DNA from: Spirochaetales bacterium
GTDB taxonomy: Bacteria > Spirochaetota > Spirochaetia > DSM-27196 > Alkalispirochaetaceae
Length of the DNA: 64,000 bases
NCBI GenBank assembly: GCA_028282545.1
Contig: JANQHT010000121.1
Coordinates: 17,954-81,953, forward strand
Direction of reading: 5' to 3'
Shown: positions 8,123 to 16,682 of the stretch, piece after piece
Layout: each line of letters starts with the position of its first letter
Numbering within the stretch: the stretch's first letter is position 1
The notes under the pieces: model-generated
Databases searched by the model: none
What the model saw: the letters and a program-made list of their open reading frames with translations, nothing else
Told to the model about the DNA's origin: nothing
Position numbers and translations under genes: made by a program

Positions 8123-10991
8123 GCATCTCGCCCCAGCGAGTACCCGATTCGACGCTCACCCGAAGCGGGACTTCGAGATCGACGGCCGTTGACATCTCTT
8201 CCACCAGGAGCGCCTTCACCGCCGGCACCTCCTCTCGCGGGCACTCGAGGATAAGCTCGTCATGAACTTGGAGGACGATCCGGCTCGAGAGCCCGTCACA
8301 GCGAAGACGCTCCGCCACCGCCAGCATGGCCCGCTTGACGATGTCGGCAGCGGATCCCTGGATCGGTGTGTTCGTCGCGACGCGCTCGCTCGCCGCACGG
8401 ACCGTCTTGTTGCGGTTGTTGATGTCAGGAATCGGACGCGGGCGGCCGAGCAGTGTCCGAATCTCTCCCGCCCGGGACGTCTCCTGTACCGTCCTGTCCA
8501 CGAAGGAACGGATGGCGCTGTAGGTGGTGAAGTACGCGTCGATGAAGGCTTGTGCCTCGCCGCGGGAAATCCCCAGTTCGTTCGACATTCGGAAGGCGCT
8601 CATGCCGTACATCACGCCGAAGTTGATCGTTTTGGCGATTCGTCGCTGGTCGTGCGTTACGTCGGAGGGCTCTTGGCCGAAGAGGAGTGCCGCCGTACGA
8701 CGATGGACGTCCTCGCCCTCGCCGAACGCCGCCCGGAGGCCCGGGTCTCCCGAAAGGTGCGCCAGAACGACCAGTTCGATCTGGGCGTAGTCGGCGCTTA
8801 CAAAGCGGCATCCGTCGCCGGCCACAAAGGCCATGCGAATGCGTCGCCCCTCGTCGTCGCGGATCGGGATATTCTGAAGGTTCGGATCGGTACTGGAGAG
8901 GCGGCCCGTGGCGGTTCCAGTCTGATTGAGGTGCGTATGGACGCGCCCCGTTTCACCGTTGACCATCTTCGGAAGCGCCTCAACGTAGGTGCTCTTCAAC
9001 TTGGTCAGCTGCCGGTATTGGAGAACAAGCTCCGGGATTGGGTCTTCCTTGGCCAGGACCTGGAGTACCGAGTTGTCCGTACTGAATCCCGTCTTGGTAT
9101 TCTTGACCGGTTGCAGTTTGCGTTCGGAAAAGAGAACCTCCTGCAACTGCTTGGTGCTCCCGATATTGAACGGGTGTCCCGCCTCGGCGTGAATGTTCGC
9201 TTCGATCTCGCCTATACGCTGCGTCAGCTCGGTCCCGTAGGCGGATAGTTGGTCCGTGTCGAGCCGGATACCCGCCAGTTCGATCTCGCCCAGCAGCGGT
9301 ACCAGGGGCATCTCGGTTTGTGCAAAGAGCTCTGTAACCTGACGCTGTTCGAGGACCGGCGCGAGAACGCGGGCGAGCCGGAAGGTGACGTCGGCATCCT
9401 CCGCGGCATAACGTGTCGCCGATTCGAGGTCAACCGATGAAAACGGTGCGTCGCCGTCGCCCACGGCGTCCGCGTAATGAACGGTGGTGTATCCCAGGTA
9501 GCGCTCCGATAGGGCGTCCATACCGAAACTGTTCGCGTTGGTCTGGGCGAGCCAGGCGGCAATCATCGTGTCAAAGGCCACGTTGGCGATCGTCACGCCC
9601 CAGCGGCGCATCACCTTGTAGTCATACTTGATGTTCTGGCCGATGACGCGTACCGACGGATCCTCCAGGAGGCGTTGCAGTTCGTTCCGAACGGTCGCAG
9701 CGTCCAGGACGGGCCCATCGGGCCCCAGGAGCGGGATGTAGCAGGCGGTTCCCCATTCACAACAGAGAGAGAAACCGACCGGGTTCGCCGCAACGGCGTC
9801 GAGACTGTCGGTTTCGCAGTCAAAGGCGCACTCACCGGCGGCAACCATCGTGTCCACCCACCGGCGTAGCGATTCTTCGTCCTTGACACAGGTGTACGAA
9901 CCGGGGCGGTTCAACTCGGAAACGGCCACGCCGGTGAGCGCCGCCGTTTCCGCCGGATCGCGCGGCGCCTGCGGCGCGACACCGTTATCGGTTTGTGCGG
10001 GCCTTTCGGCCGATGCGACGCCGGTCGGTCCTTCACCGGTCCGGCCCGATTCAGGGGTGCGCACCGACGGGAGCGCGTCTTTCGCCCGTGCGGCGGCGCT
10101 GATCTCTTCCGCCGGAATCAGGTCGGGATCGACACCCAGGTCGCGAACCAGTGAGCGGGCCCCCTCCGCGATCAGTGTGGGTGCCGCGGCGCGAACGTCC
10201 AGGGACGGAACCGCAAGGTCGTCGATGTCCACCGGAAGCGGTACGTCGTACCGGAGGGTGATCAGGTCGCGGCTCATGTATGCGCTCTCCCGTCCCTCCT
10301 CGAGTTTTGTACGTTGGCCGGCGCTCTTCACCGCGTCGAGTTTCGCGTAGATCTCGTCGAGCGTGTCGAACTGTCCCAACAGGGATGCCGCCGTCTTGGC
10401 CCCGATGCCCTTCACACCGGGGACGTTGTCTGAAGAGTCGCCCACCAGCGACAGGTAGTCCAGGATCTGGTTTGGCCGGACGCCCCACTCCGTGAGCACG
10501 GCGTCGGTATCCATGGGCGTAAGCTCGCCCTTGCCCGGTTTTAACACATCCACGCCGCCGCCAACGAGCTGGAGCAGGTCCTTGTCACCGGTGACGACGC
10601 GGCAGGAGCGCCCGGAGTCCGCGCATCGCCTGGCCAGCGTGGCCATGATGTCGTCCGCCTCGAATCCATCCACCACGAGCACCGGGATCTTGAGGAGCCG
10701 CATGATCGTCTCTATCACCGGCACCTGGTCGTGCAGATCCTCCGGCGCCTTCTCACGGTTCGCCTTGTACTCGGGATAACGCTCGTGCCGGAACGTCGGT
10801 CCTCGCGGGTCCATGGCAACGGCGAAATGGGATGGTGCGTGATCCTTGAATATGGAATGGATGGTTCGAACGAATCCAACGATCGCCGACGTGTTCTGGC
10901 CCTGCGAATTCCGCAGCGGATTCCGCATCATGGCGAAGTACGATCGGTAGATGACGCTGTAGCCGTCCAGGAGAAAGAGGGCATCGCTCAT
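8115..10991 (-). CDS. polA: DNA polymerase I
   Basis: 958 residues from the ATG preceding SDALFLLDGYSVIYRSYFAM; an upstream TTG-type extension is discarded. Three domains are present. A 5' nuclease (1-~290) has DGFEADD and the GVKGIGAKTAA helix-hairpin. A 3'-5' proofreading domain (~375-570) keeps its acidic residues: FDCETDSLD, NIKYDYK, YAAEDADV. The polymerase (~570-958) has SADYAQIELV, RIAKTINFGVMYGMS and VHDELI. A low-complexity Ala/Pro linker lies at about 310-365. It is first gene of an operon with coaE and the SPOR gene. A weak -10-like TACACT lies six bases before the ATG. Confidence 0.97.
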   Translation of the reverse strand: MSDALFLLDGYSVIYRSYFAMMRNPLRNSQGQNTSAIVGFVRTIHSIFKDHAPSHFAVAMDPRGPTFRHERYPEYKANREKAPEDLHDQVPVIETIMRLLKIPVLVVDGFEADDIMATLARRCADSGRSCRVVTGDKDLLQLVGGGVDVLKPGKGELTPMDTDAVLTEWGVRPNQILDYLSLVGDSSDNVPGVKGIGAKTAASLLGQFDTLDEIYAKLDAVKSAGQRTKLEEGRESAYMSRDLITLRYDVPLPVDIDDLAVPSLDVRAAAPTLIAEGARSLVRDLGVDPDLIPAEEISAAARAKDALPSVRTPESGRTGEGPTGVASAERPAQTDNGVAPQAPRDPAETAALTGVAVSELNRPGSYTCVKDEESLRRWVDTMVAAGECAFDCETDSLDAVAANPVGFSLCCEWGTACYIPLLGPDGPVLDAATVRNELQRLLEDPSVRVIGQNIKYDYKVMRRWGVTIANVAFDTMIAAWLAQTNANSFGMDALSERYLGYTTVHYADAVGDGDAPFSSVDLESATRYAAEDADVTFRLARVLAPVLEQRQVTELFAQTEMPLVPLLGEIELAGIRLDTDQLSAYGTELTQRIGEIEANIHAEAGHPFNIGSTKQLQEVLFSERKLQPVKNTKTGFSTDNSVLQVLAKEDPIPELVLQYRQLTKLKSTYVEALPKMVNGETGRVHTHLNQTGTATGRLSSTDPNLQNIPIRDDEGRRIRMAFVAGDGCRFVSADYAQIELVVLAHLSGDPGLRAAFGEGEDVHRRTAALLFGQEPSDVTHDQRRIAKTINFGVMYGMSAFRMSNELGISRGEAQAFIDAYFTTYSAIRSFVDRTVQETSRAGEIRTLLGRPRPIPDINNRNKTVRAASERVATNTPIQGSAADIVKRAMLAVAERLRCDGLSSRIVLQVHDELILECPREEVPAVKALLVEEMSTAVDLEVPLRVSVESGTRWGEMHE

Positions 10992-11014
10992 GGATCGAGT
11001 GTACCATACCGGCG

Positions 11015-11043
11015 TTGAACTCAACGACGACCCGCTGTACTAT
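11015..11043 (+). promoter_or_regulatory. Sigma-70-type promoter predicting a leaderless mRNA
   Basis: TTGAAC, a 17-base spacer, then TACTAT. Only eight bases separate the -10 box from the ATG at 11052, so the expected start site is at or one base from the start codon. No Shine-Dalgarno sequence fits between. Confidence 0.5.
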
Positions 11044-11051
11044 ACGTGCCT

Positions 11052-11567
11052 ATGGCGCGAAAACAACGACGCAACCGTTCCCGGAAAAAGGCGCAGCCGA
11101 ACCAGGTAAGTCGCCGGCGCCCGTTCGATCCGGAAATCCATACCATGCCCGAGCCAATCCCCCAGCGCGAGTACGATCCGTGTCCAATTTCGGGAGACCC
11201 GATCACCGACATCTTTACCGCGATCACCGACCCGCGGACGGGCAAACCGGCGAATTTCGACAGCGTCGTCAAGAAACTCACGGAACAGGAACAGGTACGC
11301 GAGGGCGAGCGCCTGGCCTACCTCGGACGGGGTACGTTCGGAATCGTGGCGATGGAAAAGGTAGAGGGAAAACAGCGCCTCATAGTAAAGAAACGGATTC
11401 CTTTCGAAGAGGGGAACGGGGCGCCCGGTTGGCGCCGGGAACTCTCGCCGGGCATCTCCCGGGACTACGCCCCGTCACCCACGCCGATTCACGAATTATA
11501 CAGCAGGGACGAGGTCAATTCGTTCCCCAGGTTCGACGCAACCGGGACAACCTCCTCGACCCGGTAA
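11052..11567 (+). CDS. Small conserved-looking basic protein of unknown function
   Basis: 171 residues. The N-terminus is very basic (MARKQRRNRSRKKA). A central segment reads YDPCPISGDPITDIFTAI, reminiscent of the CPxCGxPI zinc-knuckle motif but with Ser in place of the second Cys. A strongly ordered part (GERLAYLGRGTFGIVAMEK and RLIVKKRIPFEE) follows. The tail after residue 140 is low in structure. The ATG chosen lies eight bases after a good -10 box; a GTG six bases earlier is possible. It is divergent from polA. A nucleic-acid-associated role is a guess from its charge only. Confidence 0.7.
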   Translation: MARKQRRNRSRKKAQPNQVSRRRPFDPEIHTMPEPIPQREYDPCPISGDPITDIFTAITDPRTGKPANFDSVVKKLTEQEQVREGERLAYLGRGTFGIVAMEKVEGKQRLIVKKRIPFEEGNGAPGWRRELSPGISRDYAPSPTPIHELYSRDEVNSFPRFDATGTTSSTR

Positions 11568-11581
11568 GTGTCGCAGAAGGC

Positions 11582-12007
11582 CTAGAGCGTGATATCGATC
11601 AACGACGGTTGCTGTTCGGAGGCGCGATAGACCTCGTTGGGCCGCGGCGGCACGTCCACGCGTTCGATACGCGCCGATAGGTCGGCCATTTGTGCAGAGA
11701 GAAGTTCGCGGTTTTTCCTTTGCCGGCTGGATATCTCCGCCTGGAGGCGTTCCAGGGACGCTTCGAGCGGAGCGCCGCTCTCCGGCGCAATGCCGAGGTC
11801 CCGGAGCGGGGTAATCACTCGCTGCACAACGGAGAGTTCCTTGAGGACTTCCGTTTCGAGCGCAACCTGGTGCTCCAGGCGAGAGGTGTCCTCCGCCTCG
11901 ATCGCCGTTTCCTGTTGTTCAAGAACGGATAGGTAGTGGCGAAGTGTATCCCGTTTCCGTTCGAGCAGTTCCCGGAGTCGCCGGGCGATTGTGATATTGT
12001 CGTTCAT
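11582..12007 (-). CDS. FlgN-like flagellar hook-filament junction chaperone
   Basis: 141 residues, almost entirely helical with heptad patterns (RELLERKRDTLRHYLSVLEQQE onward). This is the architecture of FlgN-family export chaperones for FlgK and FlgL. The start overlaps the fliS stop by four bases (ATGA). That coupling to another filament-export chaperone is the main support for the call. The C-terminal 20 residues are Pro-rich and probably bind the export gate or partner. Sequence similarity alone would not be decisive. Confidence 0.7.
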   Translation of the reverse strand: MNDNITIARRLRELLERKRDTLRHYLSVLEQQETAIEAEDTSRLEHQVALETEVLKELSVVQRVITPLRDLGIAPESGAPLEASLERLQAEISSRQRKNRELLSAQMADLSARIERVDVPPRPNEVYRASEQQPSLIDITL

Positions 12008-12432
12008 CCTGCAATATTGATGCCCGATCGAGTCGTGGGCGCTGAGGTGACCTGCGTGTTCTCGATCTGTTTCCACGCATCACGCAGTTCCGCCATGAGC
12101 TTCCGCACCTGCTTCACCGGTGCGATATCTTTTTTGATGTTGCCGTCCATGAGTTGTTCATTGAAGTAGAGGTAGAGGCGGAACAAGTTTTGCGCAATCT
12201 CGCCACCCCCTTCCATGTCGAGCGAAACCATCAGCTCAGTGACGATGTCCTGTGCCTTGACGATGGCGTTGTTGACACGATCCAACTGCTTGGTTCCATC
12301 GGAAAGCAGATCCGCCGCAACGTCGAGCTGCCGTACCGCTTCGTCGTAGAGCATAACGATGATCTTGCCCTGGGACGCCGTGCGGACGCTGGTCTTCTTG
12401 TACGCCTGTACTGAGTTCTTGTTGATCGCCAT
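12004..12432 (-). CDS. fliS: Flagellar export chaperone FliS
   Basis: 142 residues. Diagnostic features are NSVQAYKKTSVRTASQGKII near the N-terminus, MLYDEAVRQLD, and the four-helix pattern ending in VRKLMAELRDAWKQI. FliS binds the C-terminal helix of flagellin and prevents premature polymerisation before export. The MAINKN start is used; nine upstream in-frame codons are rejected. It lies between a pseudo-deacetylase gene (17 bases upstream) and flgN. It implies that the organism makes flagella, as expected for a spirochaete. Confidence 0.93.
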   Translation of the reverse strand: MAINKNSVQAYKKTSVRTASQGKIIVMLYDEAVRQLDVAADLLSDGTKQLDRVNNAIVKAQDIVTELMVSLDMEGGGEIAQNLFRLYLYFNEQLMDGNIKKDIAPVKQVRKLMAELRDAWKQIENTQVTSAPTTRSGINIAG

Positions 12433-12448
12433 TACTGCCTCCGACGGT

Positions 12449-14740
12449 TTATTGTGCATGATCCATGAGGGTGGTCACCGGCACAACTTCATACCCCCGT
12501 TCGATGAGATTATTCAAGAGCAGGTCGAGCCTCTGGAAGAGGTAGTCGTCGCGCCCCCCGTCCGGCCGATCGTCGCCCGGGCGACCCACCGTCATCGAGA
12601 TAATCGAACCCGGCTTCTTCTCTTCCAGCACGGTCTCGATGATATCCGCCGTGCTCGAATAGAGCCGGGATATTCCCGAATCGTCCCGCTTGGGCACCCA
12701 GTCGCGGCTGTCAACGTCGCGCCCGATGTAGGCGTAGTTCATCTCCCGGGAGGCGGAGATGATCTCGGGACTGACAAAATAGTACGGTGCGTGCCAAATG
12801 AGTGAGAGTTCACGGCGCGTCACGTTGAAGTAGTCGTCCTCGTTGCGGGCGAGGCCCTGTTTTACAAAATCCGCGTTGATCCGGAACCGGGCGTTGGACA
12901 TGTCGAAGTAGGTAAAGAAGAGGGACCCCACCTCGTGGCCGCTCTCGGCGATCTCTTTCACCGCTCCCGGGTGACGGCGAATGAAGTCTCCGTTCACAAA
13001 GAAGGTAGCGCGCAGGGCGTACTGGGCCAGAGTGTTGAGAATCTCGGTCAGACCCGCGACCGAGTCGATCGCGTTGAACACCAGGGCAACTTCGCGCCGC
13101 CGGATCCGGGAGCCGTGGGAAAAGTTCGTCATATTGACGCTCTCGTCCTGAGTCGGGAACGGTTCATACTGCGTCAGCGGACGTGGAAAAAGCGGAACGG
13201 TTCCAACGGTATCGACGTTTCGAACCATCACCATGTTCTCGTAAGAACCGGAAGAGAGCAGTTCCAGGTAGACGCGATACTCCTCGGAGGCAACGCCGCG
13301 TTCTGCAACCGCTATCTCGTCGATCGGCGTCCACCCCGAATCGAGGAACTCGTAGCGACTGCCGTTGGTGCGAACCTGAATAACGCCGTCGTCTTCGGCG
13401 TAGCCGTACTCATCAACCTGGCTCAGCGCGACGAGCGAACCCTCGCCGCCCCCCGTGGTGGTGTAGCTGCGTATCTCGTAACGTCCGGCGATCGCGTATG
13501 AATCTGAATCGAGCCAGACTCCGTGGAGCGGGTCGGTGTGTTTGACGGAGCCGATATCCGCCCACGTCTCGTAGTCCTTGACAACGGCCCCCTCGGAGGT
13601 GAGCAGGAGTACCGCCGACTCGTCCGGTGAGAGGGCGATCGATCGCACGTCCTCGTCCTCCATTCGGCGAAAGGCGCTCCGCGTCTCGACATCGGCCAGG
13701 TCGATGCGGTAGAGGGAGGTTTGAGCCGTCCCGTGAAGGATACTGCCGGTCATAACGGTGATCTTATCCGTGTCCGACCAGAGAACGCGCTGAACCCGGG
13801 TGTTCCTCGGCAGGTAGAGGTATGGAAGCGAGATCGTTTCACCGGTGTTCACAAAGTCGTCGGTCGTCAGGAAGAGCGCCGTCAGGTTGCGCCCCTCCTT
13901 GTTGACCAGGATCTTGGTACCATCCGGCGATATCCAGAACTCGTCAAAGTTCGGATCGAAGATGTAAGGAAGCTTTCCGACGATCGTGCCGATCTTGAGC
14001 AGGTCCTGGTAGAGGGAGCGGGTGAAGAATTCGACACCAAGAATCCGGAAAACCTGTGATCCGCTGACGTAATAGAGACTGCCGTCTGCGGCCCAGTAGG
14101 CGTTGCTGATGTTGCCGCTCCCGATCCGGCGCAGATCTTCGTTGAGCGTTCGGGCGTTGTCGTAGTGGTCGATCGAGTAGTAGTAGAGCGTCCCCAGCTT
14201 CGCGTAGACGAAGAACTCCGAGTCCGACGCCCATCGCAGCGGCGCGTCGTCGACGCTGAGTGCGACATTGGTGCTGATAACCACCTCGGTGTCGCTCTCG
14301 AGGTCGTACATACGGAGTTCGCCGTACGCCGGCGATGTAGGTGATAGGTAGGTAAGAAACCGGCCGTCGGGGCTGGCTCCGATACCGAGTATCTTCCCGG
14401 TCCGGATCTCCTTGCCCTGGACGAAGGCGGGGAAATGGGTGATCGGGGCAAATCCGCTCTCACCGGTGCGGAATATCCCGAACCTGTTCTGAATTTGCAA
14501 CACCCCGGTCAAACCGACGGCCATGAACTTCTCGGGGAAATAGGAGAGCTGTCGCATCTGTGCCGCGGGGATGTCCGCCTGGAAGAGCGCCGAGTAGGTG
14601 CCGTAAGATGGCACCGTCGTCTCCGCCTCGAACAGCAATTCGCTGGCCGCGTTCAAGTCGAGTTCTCCGAACCGGACCTGGGCACCGGCGGGCGCCACGA
14701 GCGCTGCGACTACCAGAAACGTTACGATGTGTTTTCTCAA
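12449..14740 (-). CDS. Exported beta-propeller protein with degenerate polysaccharide-deacetylase (NodB-like) domain
   Basis: 763 residues. A signal peptide (1-20, ending AGA-Q) is followed by about 500 residues of beta-rich repeats with WD/TolB-like signatures (SPDGRFLTYLSP, WISPDGTKILVNKEG, ALSPDESAVLLLTSEG). The C-terminal 210 residues follow the NodB fold (ATFFVNGDFIRRHPGAVKEI, ESGHEVGS), but the metal-binding parts are lost. The usual FDD is FNAID near residue 555. The HxxxH zinc pair is replaced by SLFFTYF. The LHD motif is absent. It is probably a carbohydrate-binding pseudoenzyme outside the cytoplasm. It precedes fliS by 16 bases. Confidence 0.8.
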   Translation of the reverse strand: MRKHIVTFLVVAALVAPAGAQVRFGELDLNAASELLFEAETTVPSYGTYSALFQADIPAAQMRQLSYFPEKFMAVGLTGVLQIQNRFGIFRTGESGFAPITHFPAFVQGKEIRTGKILGIGASPDGRFLTYLSPTSPAYGELRMYDLESDTEVVISTNVALSVDDAPLRWASDSEFFVYAKLGTLYYYSIDHYDNARTLNEDLRRIGSGNISNAYWAADGSLYYVSGSQVFRILGVEFFTRSLYQDLLKIGTIVGKLPYIFDPNFDEFWISPDGTKILVNKEGRNLTALFLTTDDFVNTGETISLPYLYLPRNTRVQRVLWSDTDKITVMTGSILHGTAQTSLYRIDLADVETRSAFRRMEDEDVRSIALSPDESAVLLLTSEGAVVKDYETWADIGSVKHTDPLHGVWLDSDSYAIAGRYEIRSYTTTGGGEGSLVALSQVDEYGYAEDDGVIQVRTNGSRYEFLDSGWTPIDEIAVAERGVASEEYRVYLELLSSGSYENMVMVRNVDTVGTVPLFPRPLTQYEPFPTQDESVNMTNFSHGSRIRRREVALVFNAIDSVAGLTEILNTLAQYALRATFFVNGDFIRRHPGAVKEIAESGHEVGSLFFTYFDMSNARFRINADFVKQGLARNEDDYFNVTRRELSLIWHAPYYFVSPEIISASREMNYAYIGRDVDSRDWVPKRDDSGISRLYSSTADIIETVLEEKKPGSIISMTVGRPGDDRPDGGRDDYLFQRLDLLLNNLIERGYEVVPVTTLMDHAQ

Positions 14741-14801
14741 GCGTTTACCCTACCTTCCGATGACGTTATCTGTGTCGGCAGATTCGGGCGGAAAGATAAG
14801 A

Positions 14802-14981
14802 TCAGGACACCGACAAATTCCGGGATTCGCCGGAGCGTTCAAGCATTGCGTTCAACTCGAGTTCGATCGTATCGAGCTCGACGGCGAGTTCGTCGAGGCG
14901 GAGAAGCGCCGAGGCCCGGAGGCGATCCTCGATCGAGGCCGGCGGGCGTTCGTGTTCTGTTACCGCAGGTTCCCGTTCCAT
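14802..14981 (-). CDS. Small acidic helical protein (59 aa)
   Basis: The product is a single amphipathic segment (ASIEDRLRASALLRLDEL followed by DTIELELNAMLERSG) with a coiled-coil-like heptad, free of Cys and Trp. It lies 54 bases after the PIN-PhoH gene on the same strand and before the pseudo-deacetylase gene. The ATG start has no strong ribosome site; a TTG 48 bases upstream would add 16 residues. Coding status rests on position and on clean helical composition. Confidence 0.45.
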   Translation of the reverse strand: MEREPAVTEHERPPASIEDRLRASALLRLDELAVELDTIELELNAMLERSGESRNLSVS

Positions 14982-15035
14982 ACAACAACCATCGTCACCA
15001 AATATAGCTATCGTTAGGACGTTCAGCAACGCATA

Positions 15036-16337
15036 TCAGAGAAGCTCCGCCGCCAGCTCCGCGAGAGGACTCCGTTCAGACCGATTCATCAGCATGTGGC
15101 CAAAGAGATCCTGCCCTTTGAACGTCTCCACCAGATATGAAAGCCCGTTCGAGTTCGCGTCGAGGTAGGGGCTGTCGATTTGGAAGGGATCTCCCGTGAG
15201 CACAACTTTTGAATCCATACCGGCCCGGGAGACGATCGTCTTTACCTCGTGGGGCGAGAGATTCTGCGCCTCGTCCACGATAATAAACTGCTTTGGAAGT
15301 GACCGCCCCCGGATGTACGAGAGCGCCTCGAGCTCGATGGTGTTGTTGTTGATCAACTGTTCGGTACTCTTCGCGTTGTGCTGATGATAGACGTTCAACA
15401 CGAACTCGAGGTTGTCAAAGAGCGGTTGCATCCAGTGAGACAACTTCTCGTTCTTGGCGCCCGGCAGGTAGCCGATGTCCTTTCCCATGGGAATGACGGG
15501 ACGGCTCACCAGAACACGGGAGTACACCTTGTCCTCCAGAACCTGTTTGAGGCCCGCCGCAATGGCCAGAAGCGTCTTCCCCGTTCCCGCCTTGCCCACG
15601 AGCGTGACGATGTTGATAGAGGGATCCAGGAGGAGTTCGAAGGCCATGCGCTGTTCATCGTTCAGGGGACGCACACCGACTACCGACGGCATGCGATGAT
15701 CCACGTAGCGCACCGTTCCCGCTTCCCGGCGAAAGAGACCGATGATCTCTTCGTCGTGTTCCTTGTCGTTTAATACGACGAACTGGTTCGACACGAGCTG
15801 TTCGGACCAGTCGATCTCGCCCTGCGACTCGAGCCGTTCGTACGTTTCGTTCTTGATGTCTATACGGACAAATCCCGTGTAGAGCTTGTTGATGTCCACC
15901 TTCTGCTTCTCGTAGTCCACCGCGCGGAGACCCAGGGCCGCGGCCTTGACGCGCGCGTTGATGTCCTTGGAGACGAAGAAGACGCTCTCTCCGTCGTTAT
16001 GGAGCGCGTAGGCGGTGAGGATGATCTTGTTGTCCGCCTTGTCCTCGAGTATGTCCCGGGGTACTTCGTCCGGTTTGCTGATGGCAAAACGGAGGGTGAT
16101 GTTGTTTTCAATTCGGACGCCTTCCTGAACGTTGCCCAGGCGGCCCCGTTCGTCCAGGAACCGGATTGCGTGACGAGCGTTCCGTCCCCGTTCGTCGCTG
16201 TGCGTCTTCAGGCGGTCCAGTTCCTCCAGGACCCAGAGTGGAACCACCACATCGTTGTCACGAAAGCTGAGAATCGCGTCGGGACGGTGGATCAGGACGT
16301 TGGTATCGACGACGAAGGTTTTTCTTCCGCTGGCCAT
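15036..16337 (-). CDS. PIN domain fused to PhoH-like ATPase (PhoH2)
   Basis: 433 residues. A PIN ribonuclease domain (1-~130) has FVVDTNVLIH, VLEELDRLK and VSKDINARVKA, which provide the acidic metal-binding residues. A PhoH ATPase (~215-433) has Walker A GKAGTGKT near residue 247 and Walker B FIIVDEAQN. PhoH2 proteins couple an RNA helicase to sequence-specific RNA cleavage. The MASGRK start is chosen; 44 upstream in-frame codons run into repeat element A and are rejected. No antitoxin-like partner is seen upstream. Confidence 0.9.
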   Translation of the reverse strand: MASGRKTFVVDTNVLIHRPDAILSFRDNDVVVPLWVLEELDRLKTHSDERGRNARHAIRFLDERGRLGNVQEGVRIENNITLRFAISKPDEVPRDILEDKADNKIILTAYALHNDGESVFFVSKDINARVKAAALGLRAVDYEKQKVDINKLYTGFVRIDIKNETYERLESQGEIDWSEQLVSNQFVVLNDKEHDEEIIGLFRREAGTVRYVDHRMPSVVGVRPLNDEQRMAFELLLDPSINIVTLVGKAGTGKTLLAIAAGLKQVLEDKVYSRVLVSRPVIPMGKDIGYLPGAKNEKLSHWMQPLFDNLEFVLNVYHQHNAKSTEQLINNNTIELEALSYIRGRSLPKQFIIVDEAQNLSPHEVKTIVSRAGMDSKVVLTGDPFQIDSPYLDANSNGLSYLVETFKGQDLFGHMLMNRSERSPLAELAAELL

Positions 16338-16390
16338 GGAACCAGTGTAGACCGGAAGAGCCGATTTGCCCATGCGACGGCGGCCCAAAC

Positions 16391-16632
16391 CTTTGGACAG
16401 ACGGGGGCGACGAGCCCTCCGATGGCCTTTTAATCTCAGAGGGCAGGCGGGTCTCATTTTGTAGATCAAACGGTCGGGTAGAGGTAAAGATCATTAGCCG
16501 CGCCCGGAAGGAAGAACAAAACGCGTCTCTGCAGCGCAGCGAAGCCAAGCGTTTTGTTCTTCCTTCCGGGGGGACGCATGAGGAGAAACGTGGCAACGTC
16601 ATTCGATCTCCAAAATGAGATTTGCCCATGTG
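16391..16632. repeat. Palindromic intergenic repeat, copy A
   Basis: The centre is a perfect 22-bp inverted repeat (16503-16524 with 16549-16570, arms containing GAAGAACAAAACGC) around a 24-base loop. On both flanks, about 35 bases out, the inverted outer motif GATCT(A/C)CAAAATGAGA recurs. A second hairpin, GGGGGC-GACGA-GCCCTCC, sits at 16402-16421. The same loop and stems occur at 36032-36200 and 60208-60424. It fills most of the 345-base gap between the PIN-PhoH and XPB genes and lies inverted relative to the other two copies. No T-run follows either hairpin, so it is not a plain terminator. Confidence 0.85.
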
Positions 16633-16682
16633 AGTCGGGCCACCTTGCGCCTCGAATCGGCTCCGGCTATGGTAAACACCCC

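Noticed and set aside
16554..16682. 43-codon upstream extension of the XPB gene
   Set aside because: Those codons read through repeat copy A; the ATG at 16683 fits family length.
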